From the NCBI GenBank assembly GCA_027858345.1, contig JAQICX010000098.1, positions 1-56,630 on the forward strand: 56,630 nucleotides of DNA. The letters are read 5' to 3'. This stretch comes from Kiritimatiellia bacterium. Its GTDB lineage: Bacteria; Verrucomicrobiota; Kiritimatiellia; JAQICX01. Under the pieces are notes generated by a model. That model was not told the DNA's origin and made no database searches. It saw only the letters and a program-made list of their open reading frames with translations. Within the stretch, counting starts at the first letter, position 1, and each line of letters begins with the position of its first letter. Position numbers and translations under genes: made by a program. Of the stretch, positions 27,106 through 35,754 are shown one piece after another.

Positions 27106-28884
27106 TTACTTTCTCTGGTCAAGTTCTTCCCAGCGTTCAAAGCTGGCGTCAATAATTTGGGGCAACTGAGTTGCACGTTCTGTTTTGGACTTGATAACAT
27201 CTGCATCACTTTTGAAAAAGTCAGGATCTGCAAGAGTAGCCTGTAAATCTTCAAGCTCCATCTCATATGCCATGATCAGGTCTGGAAGTTTTTTCCACTC
27301 TTCTCGTTCTTTGTTTGAAAGTTTCTTCACAACAACTCTTTGCACAATACTCTTTGTCGCTTTCGATTCTTCCTTTTTCTTTGCATTCTGCTTCTCAACA
27401 AAAAATTGCCAATCTGAGTACCCGCCGACGTATTCATTGATTTCACCATCTCCAAAAACAATTGTCTTTGTGCATATGTTGTCCAAAAACATTCTATCAT
27501 GACTAACAACAAGTATTGTTCCCTGATAGTCAAGCAGACGCATTTCGAGCAATTCAAGAGTTTCTGAGTCCAAATCATTTGTGGGTTCATCAAGAACCAG
27601 AACATTTGATGTTTGAACAAATAGTTTTGCCAACAGAAGACGATTACGTTCTCCTCCGGAGAGACAGTAAACCGGTTGCTTTGATCGTTCAGGACTAAAC
27701 AGAAAATCTTCAAGGTATGAAATCACATGACGTGGCCTACCTGCAACATTGACAGTATCTGCACCATCAGCTAAGTTTTCAAAAACACTTAGGTTTTCAT
27801 CAAGCTCTTGACGATGTTGATCAAAATATGCAATTTCTAATTTGGAACCATGTTCAACGCTCCCCTTTGACGGCTTAAGCTTGGCAAGTAGAATATTTAA
27901 TAATGTAGTCTTACCACATCCATTATCTCCGATGATACCAATCTTATCACCACGAACAATTGATGTTGAAAAATCTGTTAAGATATCCATGGAATTGGAA
28001 CCATTTTCATATGAAAAGAATACATGCTTTGCTGTAATAACTTTTCTGCCGGAAAGTTGTGCATCGTGAATTCTAATTTTAGCTTCACCAAGCTGTTCGC
28101 GACGTGTGCTTCGCTCTTCTCGCAAACGTTCCAGTGCTCTCACACGACCTTCATTACGAGTTCTACGAGCTTTGATTCCCTGACGAATCCATACCTCTTC
28201 CTGTGCAAGCTTCTTGTCAAATTGAGCCCATTGCTCCATCTCAGCATCAATCAACTGCTTTTTGCGTTTCAGGTATGTTGGATAATCACACTCCCAACTG
28301 GTCATATTCCCTCTATCCAATTCAATGATTCGAGTTGCAATGTTCTGAAGAAAACTTCTATCATGTGTTACAAAAAGAATACTGCCATTGAACCGAACTA
28401 AAAACTTTTCAAGCCATTTGATGCTATCAATATCCAAGTGGTTTGTTGGTTCATCAAGTAAAAGGAGATCTGGTTCGCATACCAATGCCCGGCCAAGTAA
28501 TGCACGACGTTTTTGCCCACCTGAAAGTTCTGAAAATTTTTGTTCAGGATTCAAGACCAGAAGTGTACAAAGACGCTCCATATGATGATCTTTGTCGGCA
28601 TCTTGAGCTCTTAGTCCCTCTTTGACAATTTCTGAAACAGACTTGTCTTCTTCAACGGGTACATTCTGTGGCAAATACGACACAACAAGTCCAGATGCTC
28701 GAATAATCTTGCCACCGGCAGGCGAAAACTCATCGTTAAGCAGTTTCATGAATGTTGACTTTCCTTCGCCATTACGACCGAGAAACCCAACTTTTTCATT
28801 TTTACCGATTATTAATGTGACATCATCAAGCAGTTTGGGTCCACCAAACGACATTGACAAATTTTGACAATTTATTAAAGACAT
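27106..28884 (-). CDS. uup: ABC-F family ATPase (Uup-like)
   Basis: 592 residues, two ABC modules and no membrane part. Walker A GRNGEGKST and GDNGCGKTT, signatures LSGGQKRR and LSGGERNR, Walker B LLLLDEPTNHLD and VLVLDEPTNDLD, an arm-linker between modules and a charged C-terminal helix pair (~520-590). Acts on ribosomes or DNA-related processes; the Uup branch is favoured by the C-terminal extension. No ribosome site is visible: the ATG is preceded almost directly by the end of an inverted-repeat element (28889-29136). Confidence 0.85.
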   Translation of the reverse strand: MSLINCQNLSMSFGGPKLLDDVTLIIGKNEKVGFLGRNGEGKSTFMKLLNDEFSPAGGKIIRASGLVVSYLPQNVPVEEDKSVSEIVKEGLRAQDADKDHHMERLCTLLVLNPEQKFSELSGGQKRRALLGRALVCEPDLLLLDEPTNHLDIDSIKWLEKFLVRFNGSILFVTHDRSFLQNIATRIIELDRGNMTSWECDYPTYLKRKKQLIDAEMEQWAQFDKKLAQEEVWIRQGIKARRTRNEGRVRALERLREERSTRREQLGEAKIRIHDAQLSGRKVITAKHVFFSYENGSNSMDILTDFSTSIVRGDKIGIIGDNGCGKTTLLNILLAKLKPSKGSVEHGSKLEIAYFDQHRQELDENLSVFENLADGADTVNVAGRPRHVISYLEDFLFSPERSKQPVYCLSGGERNRLLLAKLFVQTSNVLVLDEPTNDLDSETLELLEMRLLDYQGTILVVSHDRMFLDNICTKTIVFGDGEINEYVGGYSDWQFFVEKQNAKKKEESKATKSIVQRVVVKKLSNKEREEWKKLPDLIMAYEMELEDLQATLADPDFFKSDADVIKSKTERATQLPQIIDASFERWEELDQRK

Positions 28885-28888
28885 TATA

Positions 28889-29136
28889 TTAAGTTAGACA
28901 GCTAGAGGGTTAGACATTTAGTGAGTTAGAGGGTTAGTGAGTTAGACCGAACACTCCCATGGGAGTGGTTAATTATAAATGCTGAATGATAAATTGTGGC
29001 ATAGCTTCAGTCTTCGCCCGTTGGGCTACGCCCCAACACAGCCGCTGATATTTATTATAGATATGTTGCGAAGCAACACCACAATTCTTAATTTTTAATT
29101 ATTAATTCATAATTGATTATGCCCTGTCTAACTTAA
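28889..29136. mobile_element. 248-bp element with 13-bp inverted ends
   Basis: TTAAGTTAGACAG at 28889-28901 and CTGTCTAACTTAA at 29124-29136 are perfect inverses. Inside are GTTAGA/GTGAGTTAGA words, an ACTCCCATGGGAGT palindrome, CTTCGCCCGTTGGGCTACGC and AT-rich inverted words. It fills the uup-helicase gap and has no open frame. Confidence 0.55.
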
Positions 29137-29153
29137 TTCAGTTGCGATAGCAA

Positions 29154-30902
29154 CTAGTCCAGTAGTTCCTCTGGGGGCATTGTGCATGAAAGCTCACAGT
29201 TCATATACTTCTCAATCTCTGGTATAATGAATGACTCATCTTCACATGCAAATGAAACTGCTTGACCTTTTTGACCAGCACGACCTGTCCTACCAATTCT
29301 GTGAACGTAGTCATCTGCATCGTAAGGCAGTTCAAAGTTAACAACGTGACTGATGTCATCAACGTGAATTCCACGCCCCGCAACATCTGTAGCAACTATA
29401 ACTTTTATATTACCATGTTTAAAGTTTTCCAGAACAGACAAACGCTTCTTCTGATGAACATCACCAGATAACATTTCATTCTTAACACCAGCTCTACTTA
29501 GTTTTTCACAGAGCTTTCTTGTTGTACTTTTTCTGTTTGCAAAAACAAGTGCTTTGGTACATTTCTCACTCTGAAGAATCTTCTTTAAAATTCCAAATTT
29601 CTCATCAGAGGTAACCATATATATTTGCTGATCAATCTCATCCACAACCAAATCATCAGTCTGGTCTTCAATAACAATTTGTTCTCTCATCCATTGCGAT
29701 GCTAAATTAATAATATCTTTTGAAAGAGTTGCACTGAATAACATTGTCTGACGTTTGTTTTTTTGAGGAGTCTGATAGATGATTTTCTTAATATCCTGAA
29801 TGAATCCCATATCAAGCATTCTGTCTGCTTCGTCAATAATCAAGATTTCAACTTTACTCAAGTCAACATCTTTGCTTCTTGCAAATGCCAACAAACGCCC
29901 TGGTGTTGCCGCAACAATATCAACAACTCTTGAATTTAGAACGTTCTGCTGCTTTTTCAAATCCATACCACCAAAAATGGCCAAAGACTCAAATGGCATA
30001 TGTTTGCCGAGCTTCTGTGAATCTTTGCAAATCTGTATACATAACTCTCTTGTCGGAGCTAGAATCAATGCTCTTGGTTGACCTTTTGGTCTAGATCCCT
30101 GTATTCTGTTACGCCAAAGTAAAGTATGAATTGTCAACAAAAATGCAGCTGTTTTGCCTGTTCCTGTCAATGCTTTTCCACAAACATCCTTGCCGGCAAG
30201 TGAATGCGGTAAAGTCATTCCCTGAATTGGCGTACAGTATTCAAACTTAAGATCTGAAATGCCGTTCATCAAACGTACTGGCAAATCAAAATCATGAAAC
30301 CTAACTTCTCCCTCTTTAGGTTCAACAACATATTTATCCAAAGTCCATGTGTATGGTTTATTTGAACCTCTCTCTCTGGAAGCTTTGGGCTTGTTTGCCC
30401 CCCTCTGTCTAGGAGCATTGGGTTTATTTGCCCCACTCTCTTTAGGAGCTTTGGGCTTATTTGAACCCTTCTCTTTAGGAGCCCTTGGCTTATCTGATTG
30501 CTGACCTTCTGATTTTCTCTTTGACTGACTTTTTCTTCTAGGCTTCTGTTTTGAATCAGCTTGCCTTTCATCAGTCACATCTTCTTTTTTCTTTACCGGA
30601 CGATTTGGTCTAGGCTTACTTTTATTATTGTTAGGCTTTGAATCCTTGTCGCCAAATCTTTTCTTTCTTGCCTTCGGAGCAGATTTTGCACCCTGTTTTT
30701 TATCTTCAGACTTGTTTTTTGTTCCAGTTGACTTTTCTTGTCCTGGCACCCAAACTTCTCCAGCTTTAATCTGAATATAACTTTTACTGTTTTTTGCTCT
30801 CTCTTCTCTAGTTACACTCGCATTGGCTACTTTTCTGGCAGCACCTTCTTTTGCCGGACTATCTTTTTTTGATAAAATCTTACCAAAAATTTTCTTTATC
30901 AT
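29154..30902 (-). CDS. DEAD-box RNA helicase, RhlE-like
   Basis: 582 residues. A basic, low-complexity N-terminus (1-~185) precedes the helicase core. Core motifs: TPIQG (Q motif), ALTGTGKTAAF, APTRELC, DEADRMLDMGF, SATLS, HRIGRTGRAG. The N-terminal part contains four tandem 11-residue units (KPRAPKEKGSN, KPKAPKESGAN, KPNAPRQRGAN, KPKASRERGSN; residues 138-181). Probably remodels rRNA or mRNA; the basic tail would add RNA affinity. AGGAAA precedes ATG. Confidence 0.88.
   Translation of the reverse strand: MIKKIFGKILSKKDSPAKEGAARKVANASVTREERAKNSKSYIQIKAGEVWVPGQEKSTGTKNKSEDKKQGAKSAPKARKKRFGDKDSKPNNNKSKPRPNRPVKKKEDVTDERQADSKQKPRRKSQSKRKSEGQQSDKPRAPKEKGSNKPKAPKESGANKPNAPRQRGANKPKASRERGSNKPYTWTLDKYVVEPKEGEVRFHDFDLPVRLMNGISDLKFEYCTPIQGMTLPHSLAGKDVCGKALTGTGKTAAFLLTIHTLLWRNRIQGSRPKGQPRALILAPTRELCIQICKDSQKLGKHMPFESLAIFGGMDLKKQQNVLNSRVVDIVAATPGRLLAFARSKDVDLSKVEILIIDEADRMLDMGFIQDIKKIIYQTPQKNKRQTMLFSATLSKDIINLASQWMREQIVIEDQTDDLVVDEIDQQIYMVTSDEKFGILKKILQSEKCTKALVFANRKSTTRKLCEKLSRAGVKNEMLSGDVHQKKRLSVLENFKHGNIKVIVATDVAGRGIHVDDISHVVNFELPYDADDYVHRIGRTGRAGQKGQAVSFACEDESFIIPEIEKYMNCELSCTMPPEELLD
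30360..30491 (-). repeat. Four 33-bp coding repeats in the helicase gene
   Basis: Encodes KP(R/K/N)A(P/S)(K/R)(E/Q)(K/S/R)G(S/A)N four times in a row, residues 138-181. Variation between units indicates that the array is not brand new. Confidence 0.8.
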
Positions 30903-31226
30903 TATATTTTCCTAATTTTTAAACACAGGTTATAAATTATTTCCTGCATTACAACAAATCAACATATAATTATTGATTATATTAAAGCCTTCTACAAAAG
31001 GCTTTTAAACACTAGTGCTCGCATGCACTAGCAATGAGTAGGCAAAGGTTCTCACAACCCAATATTTTTTTAACTCTCAACGGGCTGTGAGATATCCTAA
31101 TTCTGATTCTTATTAATACTGCTTCAAAACTTACATATTGCAAATGTAATATATACAAATAACCAATATTTGAGAAGACCTCGCAAGGTCAACCAGAATT
31201 CCTATAATTATTAAGGTTTGGAGACT

Positions 31227-31288
31227 AGAGCACTTCGCTCATGAAACGCTGTAAATCTTTACAGAGTTTCATCTGTTCAATGCTCTAT
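31227..31288. repeat. Long palindrome around GAAACGCTGTAAA
   Basis: Outer arms AGAGCA / TGCTCT enclose GAAACGCTGTAAA-TC-TTTACAGAGTTTC. The right half (TTTACAG-GTTTCAT-TGTTCAATGCTCTA) recurs at about 88-118. Confidence 0.65.
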
Positions 31289-31394
31289 CATTTTTAGACA
31301 GCTCCAATACTGAATTATTGCGGTCGTTAAACAACCACTGCAAACAGATAAAACTGCCTGCTTTTTAGATTCAATATATAACAATATCAAATCT

Positions 31395-31432
31395 AAAAAA
31401 AAAGGCTGTGAGATAATAATATCCACAGCCTC
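31395..31432 (-). terminator. Intrinsic terminator after rpsI
   Basis: Minus strand: GGCTGTG ... CACAGCC stem (arms 31424-31430 and 31404-31410) followed by nine T. Ends the rplM-rpsI transcript. Confidence 0.85.
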
Positions 31433-31465
31433 TTTTGCGAAAAAATTGCAATAAAATAATTCCGT

Positions 31466-31864
31466 TTATCGTTTTGAGAACTGGAATCTTTTTCTTGCTC
31501 CAGGTTGCCCTGGTTTCTTTCTTTCTTTCATTCTAGCATCACGAGTCAAACAACCACTGTTCTTCAACACGTCCTTGAATGAAGGATCAGCAACAACTAA
31601 AGCTCTTGCAATAGCATGACGCAAAGCACCTGCTTGACCTGCAATACCGCCACCGTTAAGGTTACCAGCAATGTCGTACTTATCAAGTGCATTTGTCAAC
31701 TCTAAAGGTTGCTCAATATATTTTCTTAAAGCTTCACTAGGGAAGTAATCTTCCATTTCACGCTTGTTAACTTTCCAATCGCCGGAACCGGCTTTAATTC
31801 TTACTCTCGCCACAGATGTCTTCCGACGACCTGTTGCATAATATTCAACTGTTTTTTCAGCCAC
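31466..31864 (-). CDS. rpsI: 30S ribosomal protein S9
   Basis: 132 residues. Starts at GTG (read as [21 protein letters not shown]) behind GGAGAAT. Ends with the conserved tail [20 protein letters not shown] and final FSKR, which contacts P-site tRNA. It lies 22 bases after rplM, the standard pair. Confidence 0.97.
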   Translation of the reverse strand: MAEKTVEYYATGRRKTSVARVRIKAGSGDWKVNKREMEDYFPSEALRKYIEQPLELTNALDKYDIAGNLNGGGIAGQAGALRHAIARALVVADPSFKDVLKNSGCLTRDARMKERKKPGQPGARKRFQFSKR

Positions 31865-31886
31865 TTTTATTCTCCAAGATATGATA

Positions 31887-32312
31887 TTAACTTATAACAC
31901 TAATTTTTTGTGCTGTATGTGGATGCGATGAACCTGCATAAACCTTCAATCTCTTGAAAATCTTTCTACTTAGGTTATTGTGAGGCAACATACCTTTAAC
32001 AGCAAGCTTAATGATATCTTCAGGATGACGCGCACGTAAATCCTTAGCAGGCACGTCCTTTAGCCCGCCTCTCCAACCTGTATATGTCTGGTAGAGTTTC
32101 TTCTCTTCTTTGTTGCCTGTAAACTTAACTTTTTCTGCGTTAATTACAATAACAAAGTCACCTGTATCTACATGAGGTGTATATGTAGGCTTATTCCTAC
32201 CTCGCAAAATATTTGCGATTTCTACAGCAATACGACCAACCGTTTTACCTTCACAGTCCACGAGGAACCACTGACGGTCAATCTCTGCTTCTTTTGGCAT
32301 AAATGTTTTCAT
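31887..32312 (-). CDS. rplM: 50S ribosomal protein L13
   Basis: 141 residues. [35 protein letters not shown] near the start and [26 protein letters not shown] near the end are L13 signatures. A strong promoter candidate (32359-32387) stands upstream. Confidence 0.97.
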   Translation of the reverse strand: MKTFMPKEAEIDRQWFLVDCEGKTVGRIAVEIANILRGRNKPTYTPHVDTGDFVIVINAEKVKFTGNKEEKKLYQTYTGWRGGLKDVPAKDLRARHPEDIIKLAVKGMLPHNNLSRKIFKRLKVYAGSSHPHTAQKISVIS

Positions 32313-32358
32313 TATTTCAAAACCCTTTTCTATTCCTATCCAAATTAAAAGAATACGT

Positions 32359-32387
32359 ACGATACCCCATCATCAAATTTTTGTCAA
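32359..32387 (-). promoter_or_regulatory. Promoter for rplM-rpsI
   Basis: TTGACA (32382-32387), 17-base spacer, TATCGT (32359-32364), giving a leader of about 40 bases. Confidence 0.55.
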
Positions 32388-32560
32388 CATATAATTTTAT
32401 ATTTTAACAATTTTTCTTTGTAAAGACAGAGTTTTGTCGCAATTAAACAATGACAATATTCAATATTTAGTCAGATATAAATTCAACTAACATTTAAATA
32501 TGCAATGTTTTTTATCCTTCATTTAAACAGAGATAGATAAAATTGATTGATTTGTGCACT

Positions 32561-34900
32561 TTAAAGTAGAGGTTTCTTATCCCCTACATCTTGTGCTTCA
32601 ACTTTAATCAGATCCGGATCAGCCCAAGCTTCATCCGAATATGTCCGTTTTTTGTCCATCTTTTTACGACTACTGCGTATACCAGAGTCGCTCTCGTCGG
32701 CCACGGGACTTTTTGACCAACCAGAGGGCCATTCACCCTGAACCGATACTGAATCCTTGCGTCGAGCGGTCTCGTACGCAATATCGTCCGGGGTGTCTAA
32801 AACATAAGGAGTCAGAAAGACGATTAACTCCTTTTTGCTTGTTGTATCTTGAGTGAAATTAAACAGGCGACCTAAAAGTGGAATGTCGCCAAGTAAAGGT
32901 ATTTTTGTTCTGCTGCGTTGCTTGGTGTTTTGAACAAGTCCACCAAAAACAATTGTTTCTCCATTTCGTACAGCAATTGCTGCATCCATAGAACGCTCAC
33001 TTGAAATAATGCTTCCACTTTGTGGTTTACCTGTAGCTCCAGGAGAACTCATAACTTGGGAAACTTCAAGTAGAACCACTTTGTTTTTGTTAATTTTTGG
33101 TGTAACTTCCAAAGTCAAACCAACATCCATCTTGTCATAATTATCAATATCCCCACCCTCGGTTGAACTTCGGTAGGTGGTGCTTCCTAAAACATAAATT
33201 TTATCTGTGCTTGTAATCTTAGCAGTTGTATTATCTGTGGTCAAAATAACAGGTGATGAAACAATCTTTGATTTGTTATCAGTTGAAACCATCTTAATAA
33301 CAGCATCAAGATTAATTCCAAAAAAACTTAAGTAATAAGTCAAACCAGCTGTTGATGATGGAGCAACAACGCTAGCATCTATCGGAGTATTAAATCCGCC
33401 ACCACCTGCACCACTAAATGCAAAAAGTGGATTCTTAGAACCATTCTGAGCTTTATCATATGTAATCATTGAATTCTGAATCCAGTCAACACCTGTCTGC
33501 AAGTCATCACCAAGTGTAACTTCAACAATAACAGATTCAATGAGAACCTGTGAAAGCATCATGTCCATATCCTTAATAATGCCTTCCAGAGTTATCTGAT
33601 CTGCTCGACTAGCCATGAGAATAAGAGAATTTGTTCTCTCATCAGAAAGTATCTTTATGCTATCTTCAGATAATTCACCAACTTTAGACTTTGTAGCTTC
33701 TGTTGTCGTAGGTTTATTGTTAACCGTCTCCTTGATCACTTCTGTCAATTTCTTTGCAGCTGTTCCATCACCAGGATTTTCTTTTACAGACTTAACTTCA
33801 TCATCTTCACTTGTTGCACCAATCAAATAATTCAACATATCAGCAACTGTTTTTGCTTCAGCATACTCAAGACGAGTTACTTTCACAATAACATCTGGTG
33901 CGGTTTCAACATCAAGTACGCTAATGATGTTATCAAAAAATTTCATATTTTCAGGACGTGTAATAATAATCAGCTTGTTTGTTCTATCATCTGCAATAAC
34001 ATTAACACTGCCGTTTATCACACCTTTTTGAGCCTGTTCAATAAGTTCAACAGGAACGTTTGCTGCAATCGAAGATGTCGATGGAACTCTTGCTCTAACA
34101 ACACCTGGCAAAGTTCTTCTTTGTACACCAGGAGAACCACTACTCTTTGTTGTTGAAATTGTTTTAGATTGTGTCTGTTCTTTTTGAAAATCAGCTACCA
34201 TTGTGTCGATGGTCTTTTTAATGTCAGATGCCTTTGCATAAAGAACTGATCTTGTGTATGGCTCTTCACGTCTTTCAACAGGTGTATCAATGTACTCAAC
34301 AATCTGAATGATTCTATTGATATTAGCTGCATTGTCCATTACCAAAATACTATTTGTCTTCTCTATAAGAAAAATAATACCATATGTATTCTTCAGACCT
34401 TCAACAATCTTCTGAGCATCTGCAACAGCAATATGCTTTAAAGGAATAATCTGTGTAATAATTTCATCATTTTCTGCAAAAGGTTTATCAGGCATGTTTG
34501 CATGAATTATAGGTGCTGTGTTCAAAAGGTTCTTAACAGGAACAACTTTAACAAAGCTATCACCTGTCTCCATCAAACCAACACCATTCATTGTAAGAAC
34601 AGCTTCAATTGCCTGTAAATATTCATCTAGAGTCAAAGGAACCTGACTCTTCAGTGTTATGTTGACTTTTGGCAGTCCAGGAGCCATTAACAAGGTAAAT
34701 CCTGTTACCAGACTATAATCTTCAAGAATCAAATCTAATGGTGCATTGTTAAACTTAAGGCTTCTTGAAAAAGATACATCAGTTTCTTCAACACCACCAT
34801 CACGAACACTGCTTACTGGAGAAGGCATCTGTGCGCTCAATGATGAAACAAACAATAACAAACAGTTTAAAACTATCAATATTTTCTTACTTAAATTCAT
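32561..34900 (-). CDS. gspD: Secretin, GspD/type II secretion or type IV pilus type
   Basis: 779 residues with a signal peptide (ILIVLNCLLLFVSSLSAQ). N0-like domain at about 45-120, three N-type repeats to about 440 (each with ITRPENMKF/LVMDNAANI-like cores) and the outer-membrane secretin domain to ~700, ending in the family signature KIPLLGDIPLLGRLFNF. The outer-membrane channel of a secretion or pilus machine. It is the last of three genes; PilO- and PilMN-like proteins lie upstream. The pseudopilins, ATPase (GspE) and GspF are not in this window. Confidence 0.88.
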   Translation of the reverse strand: MNLSKKILIVLNCLLLFVSSLSAQMPSPVSSVRDGGVEETDVSFSRSLKFNNAPLDLILEDYSLVTGFTLLMAPGLPKVNITLKSQVPLTLDEYLQAIEAVLTMNGVGLMETGDSFVKVVPVKNLLNTAPIIHANMPDKPFAENDEIITQIIPLKHIAVADAQKIVEGLKNTYGIIFLIEKTNSILVMDNAANINRIIQIVEYIDTPVERREEPYTRSVLYAKASDIKKTIDTMVADFQKEQTQSKTISTTKSSGSPGVQRRTLPGVVRARVPSTSSIAANVPVELIEQAQKGVINGSVNVIADDRTNKLIIITRPENMKFFDNIISVLDVETAPDVIVKVTRLEYAEAKTVADMLNYLIGATSEDDEVKSVKENPGDGTAAKKLTEVIKETVNNKPTTTEATKSKVGELSEDSIKILSDERTNSLILMASRADQITLEGIIKDMDMMLSQVLIESVIVEVTLGDDLQTGVDWIQNSMITYDKAQNGSKNPLFAFSGAGGGGFNTPIDASVVAPSSTAGLTYYLSFFGINLDAVIKMVSTDNKSKIVSSPVILTTDNTTAKITSTDKIYVLGSTTYRSSTEGGDIDNYDKMDVGLTLEVTPKINKNKVVLLEVSQVMSSPGATGKPQSGSIISSERSMDAAIAVRNGETIVFGGLVQNTKQRSRTKIPLLGDIPLLGRLFNFTQDTTSKKELIVFLTPYVLDTPDDIAYETARRKDSVSVQGEWPSGWSKSPVADESDSGIRSSRKKMDKKRTYSDEAWADPDLIKVEAQDVGDKKPLL

Positions 34901-35010
34901 AATTATTCCTTATATTATATTCGGTTCTGTCAAAAGTTTTGCACTATTTTCAGACCTATTTCCTTATAAACAAACGTGATCCAGACAAATCAGTCTTATC
35001 CCCACCTTTT

Positions 35011-35037
35011 CTCGTCGGTCAACGCCCGACGCTACAG
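35011..35037. repeat. Single REP arm, CTACAG head
   Basis: CTCGTCGGTCAACGCCCGAC then GCTACAG, the left-arm form. Confidence 0.7.
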
Positions 35038-35056
35038 GTGTTGTGTCTGCAAACTA

Positions 35057-35155
35057 AACCTAGTCCGCCAAAGCTCCTCCCCGGCTAGCTCGCTAGTCCC
35101 GCTCTGCGGGAGGAGGTCACCTCGCCTACGAAGTGGGAGGGGTATTCCGTTCCAT
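35057..35155. repeat. GC-rich CTCCTCCCC repeat, copy 3
   Basis: CCTAGTCCGCCAAAGCTCC, GGCTAGCTCGCTAG, CCCGCTCTGCGGGAGGAGG and terminal GGGAGGGGTATTCCGTTCC match copies 1 and 2. Confidence 0.8.
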
Positions 35156-35214
35156 ATTTTCATATAATTGCTGAAAATATCTTATATTCAAAATTCTTAA
35201 TCAATGATTAATGA

Positions 35215-35754
35215 CTAATCACTGGCCTCAGTCTTTTCCCTTGTATATGCACAATACAGAAGAAAACGCCCCTTCAAATTTGTTTTTGTTCTGGGTTTTA
35301 TGCTCAACTGGCGAACATCCATCATGCCGCCCTCTTTTTGCAAATCAAAAAGAAAATAGACAAGTGAATCCAAATTCCCTGTCCACTCTCTACATTCAAT
35401 AGGTAATTCATATATACTACCGGTTTTAGTTTCTTGCCCAGACTGACGCCTGGAAATTTCTAAATTATTTTTGTTAGCAATGCTATCCATAACAGACATC
35501 CAGTAGACATCCATCTCCTTATCAGCAGGATATGATGGCAGCAGCGAACTAACTTCTTTCAAACGTTCCGTAACAATATCTTTCTGAGCAATCATCTGCC
35601 TATATGAACCAATTGACTGTTTTAAATTCTTTTCCTGCTCCATCAACTTTTTCCACTCACCAATTCTTGATTGCAGAACAAAATAGGAGGCTCCAAACAC
35701 AACAATTGCAACCGTAACAAAAACCATTGTCATTTCTCTAGGTGATATTTTCAT
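35215..35754 (-). CDS. PilO/GspM-like inner-membrane protein
   Basis: 179 residues: short cytoplasmic start, one membrane span (about 9-28, TMVFVTVAIVVFGASYFVL), a coiled coil (~30-75) and a small periplasmic ferredoxin-like domain. This is the layout of PilO/GspM, which pairs with PilN/GspL. Its ATG overlaps the stop of the upstream gene by one base (TAATG). Assigned from layout and neighbours rather than a sharp motif. Confidence 0.7.
   Translation of the reverse strand: MKISPREMTMVFVTVAIVVFGASYFVLQSRIGEWKKLMEQEKNLKQSIGSYRQMIAQKDIVTERLKEVSSLLPSYPADKEMDVYWMSVMDSIANKNNLEISRRQSGQETKTGSIYELPIECREWTGNLDSLVYFLFDLQKEGGMMDVRQLSIKPRTKTNLKGRFLLYCAYTREKTEASD

Larger units (their letters stand above)
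30903..31465. other. Gap between helicase gene and rpsI
   Basis: 563 bases. Contains the rpsI terminator (31395-31432), a palindrome AGTGCTCGCATGCACT at about 31014-31029, GACCTCGCAAGGTC at about 31181-31194, a long palindrome at 31227-31288 and presumably the helicase promoter, which I could not fix. No gene seen. Confidence 0.55.
34901..35214. other. Gap between gspD and the PilO-like gene
   Basis: 314 bases filled by a GGTTCTGTCAAAAGTT segment (about 34921-34982, also at 45991-46045), a single REP arm (35011-35037) and GC-rich repeat copy 3. No gene seen. Confidence 0.6.

Noticed and set aside
29000-29100. A structured RNA in the uup-helicase gap
   Set aside because: Hairpins there are explained by the inverted-end element and known repeat words; no RNA family pattern recognised.
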